Positions 43,194 through 51,969 of a DNA stretch of 64,000 bases are shown piece after piece. Under the pieces are notes generated by a model. It ran no database searches. It was not told the origin of the DNA and worked only from the letters and a program-made list of their open reading frames with translations. This DNA is from Allorhizobium paknamense (GTDB lineage: Bacteria; Pseudomonadota; Alphaproteobacteria; Rhizobiales; Rhizobiaceae): assembly GCF_030815125.1 (NCBI RefSeq), contig NZ_JAUSWH010000005.1, positions 248,001 to 312,000 of the forward strand, read 5' to 3'. A program made the position numbers and the translations under genes. Position 1 is the first letter of the stretch. Each line of letters begins with the position of its first letter.

Positions 43194-44174
43194 ATGAAAT
43201 CCAAACAGATCTGGCGCAAGGCCCGGGTGATCAGCATGGCCGAGCCCGCTGCCGATGTGCGCATGTTGACCTTTGCCGTGGATGGTCTGCAAAGCGCCTT
43301 CGATCCCGGCTCGCATACCAATATCAAGGTGATGATCAACGGCGCCCCCGCCATTCGGACCTACACCGTCATTCCCAGTGCGCCGGGCACGCTCAGCATT
43401 GCCGTGAAGCTGCATCCCAATAGCCGGGGTGGTTCTGCCGCCATCTGGCGCATGCAGCCGGGTGATGAGACCGAGATGACGGAACCGGAAAACCGCTTTG
43501 AGCTTTCCTGGCGGGCCTCCCACTACCTGCTGATCGCCGGTGGTATCGGTGTTACCCCGATCTATGGCATGGCTGAGGCGCTGGCGGCGCGGGGTCAATC
43601 GCTGCGCATGGTCTATGGCGCGAAGAACCGCAGCCTCATGGCCTTTGCCGAACCCCTGCAAGCCCTGCTGGGCGACCGGCTGCAATGTTTCTCTCAGGAT
43701 GAAGGGCAGCATCTCGATCTCGAAGCGGAATTTTCGGCCCTGCCGCCAGATGCCGAGGCCTATATCTGCGGTCCGCTTGGCCTGCTGGAAGCCGCCCGCG
43801 ATATCTGGCGCCGCAGCGGCCGCCCGATGAGCCGCCTGCGCTACGAGGTGTTCGGTGATAATGGCCGCTTTGCCGAGCAGGAATTTGAGGTGGAGGTCGC
43901 AGGCTATGGCCGCAGCATCACCGTGCGCGCCGACCAGACCATGCTGGACGCGCTGACCGACGCTGGCGTGCCGATGATCTTCGATTGCCGGCGCGGCGAA
44001 TGCGGACTTTGCGCGGTCTCCATTGTCTCGGCCACTGGCGAGGTGGATCATCGAGACGTGTTCTTTTCGCAAGGCGAACGTAAGGAAAATCCCCGCATCT
44101 GCGCCTGCGTCTCACGGCTCTGCGGCGGCACGCTGGTGGTCGATACCGGCTATCGCCGCGAGCAAGCCGCCTGA
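43194..44174 (+). CDS. vanB: Vanillate O-demethylase reductase subunit
   Basis: 326 aa. FNR-like FMN/NADH domains (LIAGGIGVTPIYGMAEAL nucleotide region around residue 115; YICGPLGLLEAA) precede a C-terminal plant-type 2Fe-2S domain with CRRGECGLCAVSI and a final Cys in CACVSRLCGG. It passes electrons from NADH to VanA. ATG at 43194 follows GAGGAGGAAACC; an upstream extension of the frame is repeat DNA. Confidence 0.88.
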   Translation: MKSKQIWRKARVISMAEPAADVRMLTFAVDGLQSAFDPGSHTNIKVMINGAPAIRTYTVIPSAPGTLSIAVKLHPNSRGGSAAIWRMQPGDETEMTEPENRFELSWRASHYLLIAGGIGVTPIYGMAEALAARGQSLRMVYGAKNRSLMAFAEPLQALLGDRLQCFSQDEGQHLDLEAEFSALPPDAEAYICGPLGLLEAARDIWRRSGRPMSRLRYEVFGDNGRFAEQEFEVEVAGYGRSITVRADQTMLDALTDAGVPMIFDCRRGECGLCAVSIVSATGEVDHRDVFFSQGERKENPRICACVSRLCGGTLVVDTGYRREQAA

Positions 44175-44201
44175 TTGGTCGCTGTAACCCTTTGTTCTTA
44201 C

Positions 44202-44248
44202 GCATTTCCGGACGGAAAACCGGATTCTACTTTTCCTGATATGCTTTA
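44202..44248. repeat. RIME-like element between convergent vanB and glycerate kinase
   Basis: GCATTTCCGGACGGAAAACC core with a degenerate right arm. Its terminal GCTTTA supplies the TAA stop of the minus-strand glycerate kinase gene. Confidence 0.7.
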
Positions 44249-45535
44249 TAAAACCAATAGGGCGCGCAGGTCATTGACATTGGTGCGCGTCGGCCCGGTT
44301 TCGATCAGCGTGTCGGTGGCGGCAAACAGGGTGTAGGCATCGTTCATGGCCAGTTGCTGTTTCGGGTCCAGTCCGGCCATGCGCGCCATTGCCAGCGTTT
44401 CCGGGTGCAGCATGGCGCCTGCCACCTCTTCGGAGCCGTCTATGCCATCGGTGTCGCAGGCCAGCGCGTGAATGCCGTCCGCTCCGTCCAGCGCAATCGC
44501 TAACGACAGCAGGAATTCCTGATTGCGGCCACCGCGACCAGCGGAATTGTGCACCGTCACCGTGGTTTCTCCCCCGGAGAGGATGAGGGCAGGGGCGGCA
44601 ACCGGCTGGGCGTGATTGCGGATCTGCAAGGCAATGGCGGCATGGACCTTGCCCACCTCGCGCGCCTCTCCCTCCATGCGGTCGCTCAGGATCAGCGGCG
44701 TGATGCCGAGCGTGCGGGCGGCGTCTGCCGCCGCTTCCAGTGCCTGCTGGGCGGTGGCAATGACATGCACGGTGCCTGGGGCGGGTTTTGGCCTGCGGCT
44801 CTCCGTGTTTGCCGTCAGATGAGCCAGAACGGATGCAGGCGGCTCGATGCGATAGCGTTTGAGAATGGCAAGAGCATCAGCGGGCGTCGTGTCGTCCGGC
44901 ACGGTGGGACCGGAGGCCACGACGGCAGGATCATCGCCCGGCACGTCGGAAATCACCAGCGTCACCACTCTGGCCGCACCGCAGGCCGCGAGCAAGCCGC
45001 CGCCCTTGATGGCGGAGAGGTGCCGGCGAACGCAATTCATCTCCTGGATCGGCGCACCGCTGTTGAGCAGGGCGCGGTTGATGGCGCGCTTCTCTTCCAG
45101 GCTGATGCCCGCAGCCGGACGGGTCAGCAGCGCCGAGCCGCCGCCGGACATGAGGCAGAGCACCAGATCGTCTTTTCCCAGGCCCTGCACGGCGGAGAGG
45201 ATCTCCTCCGCAGCCAGCGCGCCTGCGCTGTCGGGCACGGGATGCCCGGCCTCGATCACCTTGATCTTCCGGCAATCGGCCCCATGGCCGTAGCGGGTGA
45301 CGACGGTGCCGGAAAGCGGTCCCTGCCAGTGCCGCTCCACGGCTTCCGCCATGCGGGCGGCGGCCTTGCCCGCACCCACCACGACGGTGCGTCCCGCGGG
45401 CTCGGGCGGCAGAAAGGGCGGAACGGCCAGCAGCGGATCGACGGCCTTCAGCGCCTGGTCGAAAACCTGTCTCAGAAGATGCGCCGCCTCTGCATTTTCC
45501 GGCGAAATCCTTTTATTCTCAAGGCTTGAAGCCAT
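44246..45535 (-). CDS. ttuD: Glycerate 2-kinase / hydroxypyruvate reductase-type protein (MOFRL family)
   Basis: 429 aa. An N-terminal DUF4147 domain (VVGAGKAAARMAEA, VIEAGHPVPDSAGALAAEEIL, LCLMSGGGSALL) is followed by the MOFRL domain (GGETTVTVHNSAGRGGRNQEFLLSLAIAL, ALACDTDGIDG). Members phosphorylate D-glycerate to 2-phosphoglycerate and were earlier named hydroxypyruvate reductase. CGAGGAGGAAAC precedes the ATG. It is divergent from the sugar transporter, whose operator may serve both. In this regulon it could salvage glycerate made by the tartronate-semialdehyde-type reductases nearby. Confidence 0.82.
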   Translation of the reverse strand: MASSLENKRISPENAEAAHLLRQVFDQALKAVDPLLAVPPFLPPEPAGRTVVVGAGKAAARMAEAVERHWQGPLSGTVVTRYGHGADCRKIKVIEAGHPVPDSAGALAAEEILSAVQGLGKDDLVLCLMSGGGSALLTRPAAGISLEEKRAINRALLNSGAPIQEMNCVRRHLSAIKGGGLLAACGAARVVTLVISDVPGDDPAVVASGPTVPDDTTPADALAILKRYRIEPPASVLAHLTANTESRRPKPAPGTVHVIATAQQALEAAADAARTLGITPLILSDRMEGEAREVGKVHAAIALQIRNHAQPVAAPALILSGGETTVTVHNSAGRGGRNQEFLLSLAIALDGADGIHALACDTDGIDGSEEVAGAMLHPETLAMARMAGLDPKQQLAMNDAYTLFAATDTLIETGPTRTNVNDLRALLVL

Positions 45536-45685
45536 GTTTCCTCCTCGCTGCTGGCCGGGCCATATCGCATGTCCGCCTTTGGCGCCGCAACGATATAGAC
45601 GCGACGAAAAGGCACAAGATTTAATGTCTCGTCCTATAGGTGTATTTATCTATTGACATATCCAAAAAAGCGTGTCTTGACTTTC

Positions 45686-45701
45686 ATGTTATCGATAACA
45701 T
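45686..45701. promoter_or_regulatory. LacI-type operator A
   Basis: Perfect 16-bp palindrome ATGTTATCGATAACAT, 45 bp before the sugar ABC ATPase start and 151 bp before the divergent glycerate kinase. Identical over 16 bases to operator B. Confidence 0.8.
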
Positions 45702-45745
45702 ATGGTCTTGCAACGCCTGTAGGATCAAGCTTTGGGAGGAGCGAG

Positions 45746-47242
45746 ATGCAAGAGCAGCCGCTACTGGAATTTCGAAACATCTCAAAGGAATTCGGTGGAA
45801 CACGCGCTTTAAGCGATGTGTCCCTCTCCCTGCATCGTGGCGAAATTCTCGCCCTTCTCGGGGAAAACGGGGCCGGCAAATCCACGCTGATCAAAACGCT
45901 GGCCGGCATTTACAAACCCGATGGCGGCGAGATCGCCTTTCGGGGGGCGGCCTATCACCATCGTCCGCCAAAGCCCAACCAGCGCCAGCCGGTGGCCTTC
46001 ATTCACCAGGATCTCGGCCTGATCGAATGGATGACGGTGGGGGAAAATGTCGGACTCGCCCAGGGTTTTTCCTTGCGCAACAAGCTGATCGACTGGCGTG
46101 GCACCGAGCGGCGCACGGCGGAGGCGCTGAAGCTCGTCGGCTGCGATTTCGATCCTTCCACCCGGGTCCAGGACCTGACGCGCACGGAAAAATCGCTGGT
46201 GGCCATTGCTCGGGCGCTGGCGGTGGAGGCCGATATTCTGGTGCTGGACGAGCCCACCGCCAGCCTCCCCGCCGATGAGGTGGAGCGGCTCTTCACGGCG
46301 CTGCGCCCACTGAAAGCACGCGGCGTGGCCATGATCTATGTGTCGCACCGTCTCGATGAAATCTTCCGTATCGCTGACCGGGTCGCGGTGCTGCGCGATG
46401 GGCGGCTGGTGGGCCAGACGGCGGTGGCTGAAACCAATTCCGATGAACTGATCCGCATGATCGTCGGTCGCAAGGCCGACCAGTTGTTCGTCAAGCCGGA
46501 GGCCACGCTCGGCGCGCCGCTGGTGACGGTGCGCGATCTCTATTGCCGGGGCGCAGGGCCGGTGTCCTTCGATCTTCGCAAGGGCGAATTGCTGGGCCTT
46601 GTGGGCCTGCGCGGCGCCGGTCAGGAATTGATCGGGCGGGCATTGTTTGGCTGCGAGGCCTCCACCGGCAAGGTGGAGGTGCATGGCGTGCCCCCCGATT
46701 TGTCCAGCCCTGTTGCCGCCATTCGCTCCGGCATCGGGCTGATTGCCCGCGATCGCACGGAGGAATCCGTCGCCATGTCGCTCAGTCTCCGGGAAAATAC
46801 CTTCATCAATCCCGGCGCTTCGGGCAGGGGGCTTTTCACCCTGATGAGCCCGGCGCGGGAGGCGGAGCTTGCGGGCGCGCTCGGCAATCAGGTGGGCCTG
46901 CGTCCCAATGATCAGGCACTGCCGATCGAGGCGCTGTCCGGCGGCAACCAGCAGAAGGTAGTGGTGGGGCGCTGGCTTGCCACGGGCCGCAAGCTGCTGA
47001 TTGCCGAAGACCCGACAGCCGGTGTCGATGTCGGCGCCAAGGCCGATATCTACCGGCTGATTGCCGAGGCCGTGGAAAGCGGCCTTGCCGTTCTCGTCAT
47101 CTCCACGGATTTCGAGGAGATCGCGCATATCTGCCACCGGGCGCTTGTTTTCTCGCGGGGCCGGATCGTCCGGGAACTGGACGGGGCCGCGCTCACCACA
47201 TCCGCCGTCATCGCCGCGGCGTCCGCCTCCGAAGCGGCTTGA
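45746..47242 (+). CDS. Sugar ABC transporter ATP-binding protein (RbsA family)
   Basis: 498 aa double-cassette ATPase: [29 protein letters not shown] and ILVLDEPTASLP in the first half; GLRGAGQELIGRALFG and LSGGNQQKVVVGRWL in the second. GGGAGGAG lies 4 nt before the ATG at 45746; a longer in-frame start would begin upstream of the operator and is rejected. It energises the permease that follows. Confidence 0.87.
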   Translation: MQEQPLLEFRNISKEFGGTRALSDVSLSLHRGEILALLGENGAGKSTLIKTLAGIYKPDGGEIAFRGAAYHHRPPKPNQRQPVAFIHQDLGLIEWMTVGENVGLAQGFSLRNKLIDWRGTERRTAEALKLVGCDFDPSTRVQDLTRTEKSLVAIARALAVEADILVLDEPTASLPADEVERLFTALRPLKARGVAMIYVSHRLDEIFRIADRVAVLRDGRLVGQTAVAETNSDELIRMIVGRKADQLFVKPEATLGAPLVTVRDLYCRGAGPVSFDLRKGELLGLVGLRGAGQELIGRALFGCEASTGKVEVHGVPPDLSSPVAAIRSGIGLIARDRTEESVAMSLSLRENTFINPGASGRGLFTLMSPAREAELAGALGNQVGLRPNDQALPIEALSGGNQQKVVVGRWLATGRKLLIAEDPTAGVDVGAKADIYRLIAEAVESGLAVLVISTDFEEIAHICHRALVFSRGRIVRELDGAALTTSAVIAAASASEAA

Positions 47243-47258
47243 TTTCAGGAGAACCGTC

Positions 47259-48314
47259 ATGCAGTCCATCCAGTCCACTGCCCTTGAACCCACCCGCGCG
47301 GAAATGAAAGGTCTCAGCCGTACCGAAAAATGGCTGCGGCTCACCCCGGTCTACGGTCTGGTGATCCTGACCGCGCTGTTGATCCTGTTCTTTTCGCTGC
47401 TCCTGCCGGATACGTTTCCGACGGTGCTGAACCTGCGCTCGATCATCGCCAACAAGACGATCATTGCCATTCTCTCGCTGGCGGCGATGATCCCCATGGC
47501 GGCGGGGCGCATCGATCTCACCATCGGTTATGGCATTGTGCTCTGGCACATCCTTGCCATCAGCCTGCAAACCATGCTGGGCCTGCCCTGGCCGGTGGCG
47601 GTGCTGATCGTGCTGGCGCTGGGCGCGCTGACCGGGCTGCTGAACGGCGTGCTGGTGGAAGTGGCGAAGATTGACAGCTTCATCGCCACGCTCGGCACAG
47701 GAACCGTCATTTATGCTCTGGCGCTTTGGCACACGGGTGGCCGCCAGATGATCGGCGTGTTGCCGCAGGGCTTTTATGCGCTGAACGGCACCATGGTCTT
47801 CGGCCTGCCGATCACCGGCCTCTATGTGCTGGTGCTCGCGGTCATCATGTGGGTGGTGCTCGAATATACCCCGATTGGCCGCTACGTTTACGCCATTGGC
47901 GCAAACCCCAAGGCTGCAGCTCTGAACGGTATCCCGGTTCGCCGCTTCGTCATCGGCGCGTTCATTGCTTCCGGCACGTTGTCGGCGGTGGCGGGCGTGC
48001 TGCTGGCGTCCAAGCTGCGCATTGGCCAGGCCAGTGTCGGGCTTGAATATCTGCTGCCCGCGCTCGTCGGGGCCTTTCTGGGCTCCACCACCATCAAGCC
48101 TGGCCGTGTGAATGTCTGGGGCACGATGATTGGCGTCATCATCCTCGCCGTCGGTATTGCCGGTATCCAGCAACTGGGCGGTTCCTTCTATGTCGAGCCG
48201 CTGTTCAACGGCGTCACGCTGCTGATTGCCATCGGTATTGCCGGCTATGCCCAGCGCCGCCGGGGCCTGAATGTCGCAAAGGCGAAACCGCCGCAGACGG
48301 GCAAGACCGAATGA
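47259..48314 (+). CDS. Sugar ABC transporter permease (RbsC family)
   Basis: 351 aa membrane protein with the RbsC marker AAGRIDLTIGYGIVLWHIL, GLLNGVLVEVAKIDSFIATLGTGTV and GANPKAAALNGIPVRRFVIGAF. CAGGAGAACCGTC precedes the ATG. Only one permease gene is present, so it probably works as a homodimer. Confidence 0.87.
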   Translation: MQSIQSTALEPTRAEMKGLSRTEKWLRLTPVYGLVILTALLILFFSLLLPDTFPTVLNLRSIIANKTIIAILSLAAMIPMAAGRIDLTIGYGIVLWHILAISLQTMLGLPWPVAVLIVLALGALTGLLNGVLVEVAKIDSFIATLGTGTVIYALALWHTGGRQMIGVLPQGFYALNGTMVFGLPITGLYVLVLAVIMWVVLEYTPIGRYVYAIGANPKAAALNGIPVRRFVIGAFIASGTLSAVAGVLLASKLRIGQASVGLEYLLPALVGAFLGSTTIKPGRVNVWGTMIGVIILAVGIAGIQQLGGSFYVEPLFNGVTLLIAIGIAGYAQRRRGLNVAKAKPPQTGKTE

Positions 48315-48366
48315 AAAAGAACCAGAGTTTGCAAAACTTCAAAATTCCAGAGGGAGGAAAATAACC

Positions 48367-49464
48367 ATGAACCGCAGAACGTTTCTGACATCCACGGCCC
48401 TTGCCATCACCGTGATGGCGGCCGGTCCGGCCTTGGCCGATCCGCTGGCCGACGCCAAGGCCATGGTGGCGAAATATGCCAGCAAGGTGGACAAGTGGGA
48501 TGGACCCACCACCGGCCCCAAGGCTGCCAAGGGCAAGTCCATCGTCATCGTCGCCGCCGACATGAAGAATGGCGGTATTCTGGGCGTGACCAACGGCATC
48601 CAGGAAGCCGCCAGCGCCATCGGCTGGAAGATCACCGTCCTGGATAGCGGCGGCTCGATTGGCGGGCGCACGGCGGCCTTCGGTCAGGCCATGGCGCTGA
48701 AGCCGGACGGCATCATCATCAACGGCTTCGACGCGGTGGAGCAGAAGCCTGCCATGGAAGCCGCAAAAGCTGCGAAAATCCCGATGGTCTCCTGGCATGC
48801 GGCCCCTGCCATTGGTCCCGTGCCGGATGTCGGCGTCTTCGCCAACGTTACCACGGATGCCATGGAAGTTTCCAGGGTTGCCGCCGATTACGCCTTTGTC
48901 GATGCCGGCGGCAAGCCCGGCGTGGTGATCTTCACCGACTCCACCTACGCCATCGCCATCGCCAAGGCCGATCGCATGAAGGCCGAGATCGAAAAGCTGG
49001 GCGGCACGGTGCTGGAATATGTGGATACGCCGATTGCCGAAACCTCGCAGCGCATGCCGCAGCTGACCACGACGCTTCTGCAGAAATACGGCGCCAAATG
49101 GACCCATTCTCTGGCCATCAACGACATCTATTTCGACTTCATGGGCCCGGCCCTTGCCTCCGCCGGGATCGATGGCGATGGCAAACCGAAAAGCATCGCC
49201 GCCGGCGACGGCTCTGAAAGCGCCTATCAACGGATCCGCGCCAAGCAATATCAGTCTGTGACGGTGGCCGAGCCGCTCAACCTGCAAGGCTGGCAATTGG
49301 TGGACGAACTGAACCGCGCCTTCGCAGGCGAAAACTGGTCCGGCTACGTCTCACCGCTGCATGTGGTCACGGCGGAGAATGTCGAATTCGACGGTGGCCC
49401 GAAAAACACCTTCGACCCGGATAACGGTTACCGGGATGCCTATAAGAAGATCTGGGGCAAATGA
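48367..49464 (+). CDS. Periplasmic sugar-binding protein (RbsB type)
   Basis: 365 aa. Signal MNRRTFLTSTALAITVMAAG with cleavage near ALA-DP; the Arg pair hints at Tat export. The mature protein shows GKSIVIVAADMKNGGILGVTNGIQEAA, ALKPDGIIINGFDA and KIPMVSWHAAP as in Peripla_BP_4. GGGAGGAAAATAACC precedes the ATG. The ligand is likely an aldonic acid or a sugar that enters this regulon's oxidation pathway, but this is context only. Confidence 0.85.
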   Translation: MNRRTFLTSTALAITVMAAGPALADPLADAKAMVAKYASKVDKWDGPTTGPKAAKGKSIVIVAADMKNGGILGVTNGIQEAASAIGWKITVLDSGGSIGGRTAAFGQAMALKPDGIIINGFDAVEQKPAMEAAKAAKIPMVSWHAAPAIGPVPDVGVFANVTTDAMEVSRVAADYAFVDAGGKPGVVIFTDSTYAIAIAKADRMKAEIEKLGGTVLEYVDTPIAETSQRMPQLTTTLLQKYGAKWTHSLAINDIYFDFMGPALASAGIDGDGKPKSIAAGDGSESAYQRIRAKQYQSVTVAEPLNLQGWQLVDELNRAFAGENWSGYVSPLHVVTAENVEFDGGPKNTFDPDNGYRDAYKKIWGK

Positions 49465-49471
49465 GAACAGG

Positions 49472-49503
49472 AGGCGCGGCGAAAGCCGCGCCTTCTGCTT
49501 TTG
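49472..49503 (+). terminator. Rho-independent terminator of the sugar transporter operon
   Basis: AGGCGCGGC-GAAA-GCCGCGCCT is a perfect 9-bp GC-rich stem with a GAAA tetraloop, followed by TCTGCTTTT. It begins 8 nt after the binding-protein stop. Confidence 0.85.
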
Positions 49504-49729
49504 GGCTATATCGAAATTTTTTACATGGTGTTCAATTGCGATGACAAGTCTTTGCAGTTGGTATTGACAATACTGAGAATGCCCATAGCCGCATCTGAAC
49601 ATCTTCATCAAAAATATTCATGCGTGCCATATCGCCGGGGCGGTATCACTCCGCAGATCGACGGAATAACATGGGTGAATTGACCCGCGTGTTGCCGCGT
49701 TTTTACGTCAATGCGACTGTTTAGAATTT
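49504..49729. other. Gene-poor AT-richer intergenic stretch
   Basis: No convincing gene, promoter or repeat was recognised here. Short frames on both strands have no ribosome sites. The base composition is visibly more AT-rich than the surrounding operons, and this continues into the acetyltransferase gene that follows. Confidence 0.5.
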
Positions 49730-49834
49730 GGAGCGATTTTCGATCTGATTGAATCAGATCGGCGCTGCAACACTTAATCTTGAAGCATAATCTTGTCGAT
49801 CCTCGTTTCACTCCGACCGGATTATGCTCTAAAC
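49730..49834. repeat. Mosaic palindromic element copy 1
   Basis: Starts GGAGCG, contains the perfect palindrome GATCTGATT-g-AATCAGATC (49742-49760), and ends with arms AGCATAATC/GGATTATGCT spanning a CCTCGTTTCACTCCG loop. It is closely similar to 52876-52982. It directly precedes the acetyltransferase start. Confidence 0.8.
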
Positions 49835-49846
49835 GAAAGACGCGTT

Positions 49847-50485
49847 ATGGCTTTTCTTCAAGTGAATGATGTCCACCCGATAACCTTGCCCGACGGGAGT
49901 GTGTACCGGGACACTGTTTATCTGAAGAATGTTGTCGACCATCCCCGCATGGAGATCGGCGAGTATAGCTATTATACACACTCCGGAAGACCTGAAGATA
50001 CGGCGATCATTTTGGCTCCTTATCTGGGGCATGGCGTTCGTGAGCGGTTGGTGATTGGTAAATTTGTTCAGATTGCGAGAGGAAGCTACTTTATCACCAG
50101 TTCGGCAAATCATCCGATGACCGGTTTCACCACATATCCATTTCGCATCTTCAACCCGGAGACGTTTGGATACAAGGACCTTCCGGTCAAGGACACTGTT
50201 GTGGGGCATGATGTATGGATTGGCCACAATGCCGCAATAATGCCAGGCGTGAATATCGGTTCGGGCGCGATTGTTGCCGCCGCCTCGGTGGTTGCCAGGG
50301 ATGTTCCCCCTTACGCTGTTGTGGGAGGAAACCCAGCATCGCTCATTCGAATGCGTTACCCCGATGAAATCATCTCCGAACTGCTAGACATAGCGTGGTG
50401 GGATTGGCCTCTGGAGATTATCGAGGCAAATCTTCCAGCACTCACCAGCGGGGATTTGCAAGCGCTGAGAGCGGCCCGTTACTGA
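49847..50485 (+). CDS. CatB/Vat-like xenobiotic acetyltransferase (left-handed beta helix)
   Basis: 212 aa. Hexapeptide repeats (VVGHDVWIGHNAAIMPGVNIGSGAIVAAASVVARDV) and the ending PPYAVVGGNPASLIRMRY mark the CatB/streptogramin acetyltransferase group; the probable catalytic His is in TSSANHPM. Members transfer acetyl from acetyl-CoA to antibiotics, but many close homologues have unknown acceptors. ATG at 49847 was chosen because the earlier in-frame start codes through the repeat element. It has no operon partner, and its codons are more AT-rich than those of its neighbours, which suggests recent acquisition. Confidence 0.75.
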   Translation: MAFLQVNDVHPITLPDGSVYRDTVYLKNVVDHPRMEIGEYSYYTHSGRPEDTAIILAPYLGHGVRERLVIGKFVQIARGSYFITSSANHPMTGFTTYPFRIFNPETFGYKDLPVKDTVVGHDVWIGHNAAIMPGVNIGSGAIVAAASVVARDVPPYAVVGGNPASLIRMRYPDEIISELLDIAWWDWPLEIIEANLPALTSGDLQALRAARY

Positions 50486-50549
50486 CTATTTGAAAGACGC
50501 GGCGATGAGTTCGGTTTAGCCGGCATTCAAGCTCTATGCCCTGATTTCG

Positions 50550-51563
50550 TCACCGGCTGCTTTGCCGCAAAATGAGCTGCGGCTTTATCGTGACATCACC
50601 AATATCTGGCGCGTTATCGAGAATGTCGAGGATGAGCCGGCCTGTTTCCAGGCCGATGTCCCGGGCTCTTGCGTCGATGGTGGTGAGGGTCGGCACGCTA
50701 ATACCGCCGATTTCGTAATCGCCGAAGCCGGCAATGGCGATCTGGTCCGGCACGCAAACGCCGCGCCGCTGGCATTCGGTGAGCGCGCCGAAGGCCGAGA
50801 GGTCGGAGACGCAGATCACGGCCTGCGTATCGGGAAATTGCTCAAGCAGCCGTGCCATGGCATCCGCGCCCTCGCGCATGGAAATCGGCGGCTGGCCTGC
50901 GGCAATCAGGCGGGTCGCGTCCAGCCCGTGCGCCTTCATGGCCTCCACGAAGCCGACACGGCGGTCCGAGCCGCGGGTGTCGCGGCCCACATCGCCGCCG
51001 ATGAAGGCAATGCGGCTATAGCCTACGGCCACGAAATGGCTGACCATGTCACGCACCGCCCCCGCATTGGAAAAGCCGACATAATGGCCAATGGGGTCTG
51101 CGGGAATATCCCAGGTTTCGATCACAGGAATGCGGGCCTGCGAGAGCATTTTGCGGCCCCGGGCCGTATGCTTGCCGCCGGTCAGCACAATGGCCTGCGG
51201 CTTGCGGCGTAAGAGCTGCTCGATCAACCGCTCTTCTTCCTGCATGTCGTAATTGGTGTAACCCAGCAGGGTCTGCATGTTGCGGCTCGCCAGCACCTCC
51301 GAAAGCCCGCCCACCGTATCGGCGAAGTTGGCGTTGTTGATGGAGGGAATGGTCACGGCCACGAAGTCGCTTTTTTGCGAGCGCAGGTTGGAGGCGGTGG
51401 AATCGAAGACATAGCCAAGATCCTCCGCCGCCTGCAAAATGGCGTCACGCGTCTCCTTGCTGACCAGACTGCCGCCCTTGAAGGCGCGCGAGACGGTCAT
51501 CGGGGAGACGCCGGTGATTTTTGCAATATCCGCCATGGTGGGCGGACGATGGCGATGGTTCAT
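50550..51563 (-). CDS. LacI-family transcriptional regulator
   Basis: 337 aa. N-terminal helix-turn-helix TMADIAKITGVSPMTVSRAFKG (about residues 9-30) with hinge, then a periplasmic-binding-like effector domain (FVAVTIPSINNANFADTVGGL, RIAFIGGDVGRDTRGSDRRVGF). Start MNHRHRPP at 51563 is preferred because an operator-like sequence lies just upstream; a longer frame would run through it. This is the natural candidate to bind the four TGTTATCGATAACA-like sites. The effector might be idonate, a keto-gluconate or a lactone. Confidence 0.85.
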   Translation of the reverse strand: MNHRHRPPTMADIAKITGVSPMTVSRAFKGGSLVSKETRDAILQAAEDLGYVFDSTASNLRSQKSDFVAVTIPSINNANFADTVGGLSEVLASRNMQTLLGYTNYDMQEEERLIEQLLRRKPQAIVLTGGKHTARGRKMLSQARIPVIETWDIPADPIGHYVGFSNAGAVRDMVSHFVAVGYSRIAFIGGDVGRDTRGSDRRVGFVEAMKAHGLDATRLIAAGQPPISMREGADAMARLLEQFPDTQAVICVSDLSAFGALTECQRRGVCVPDQIAIAGFGDYEIGGISVPTLTTIDARARDIGLETGRLILDILDNAPDIGDVTIKPQLILRQSSR

Positions 51564-51573
51564 GAAGCGACCA

Positions 51574-51589
51574 TTGTTATCGATATCAC
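51574..51589. promoter_or_regulatory. LacI-type operator D (degenerate)
   Basis: TTGTTATCGATATCAC matches the left half and centre of the TGTTATCGATAACA palindrome but deviates on the right. It lies 11 bp upstream of the LacI start, consistent with autoregulation. Confidence 0.55.
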
Positions 51590-51627
51590 CAACAATATAA
51601 TCGATTATTGGCCGCTCATCCAAGGGT

Positions 51628-51969
51628 TCAGCCAGATATTAGCGGAAATTCATGCGCCTCCGTGACGTGATGGTGGATGCGTCCATCGAAAAAGCGCTTC
51701 ACGACGCTTTCCGTCGCCGCGCGCGACTCTGCCCGAACCGGGCTTGCCAGTGCCTGTTCCACCGCCTGCATATCCGGATAGTTGATGGCAAGGATCAGCG
51801 GAAATTCCGGCGCACCCTCATCCCGCGCATCGGAAAATGTGACGCGAACGGAGACCGCGCCGGGAAACTGCTTCCACTTCGGCAGGATTTCCGTCAGCAC
51901 CGCCTCGCGAAAGGCTGCCGTTTCGCCGTCCTTCACCTTGCCTTCGAACAGGGCGTAACGCGTGATCAT
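51628..51969 (-). CDS. Small dimeric alpha/beta-barrel domain protein
   Basis: 113 aa, unrecognised function. The pattern (MITRYALFEGKVKDGETAAFREAVLTEILP, then LILAINYPDMQAVEQALASPVR) suggests an EthD/Dabb-type ferredoxin-like fold. Such small proteins can be monooxygenases, mutarotase-like or accessory proteins. It overlaps the upstream reductase by 4 nt and so belongs to the same operon. A role in isomerising or epimerising a pathway compound is possible but not shown. Confidence 0.6.
   Translation of the reverse strand: MITRYALFEGKVKDGETAAFREAVLTEILPKWKQFPGAVSVRVTFSDARDEGAPEFPLILAINYPDMQAVEQALASPVRAESRAATESVVKRFFDGRIHHHVTEAHEFPLISG

Noticed and set aside
49793..49846. Extra N-terminal residues for the acetyltransferase
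   Set aside because: They are a translation of the mosaic repeat and are not part of the family fold.
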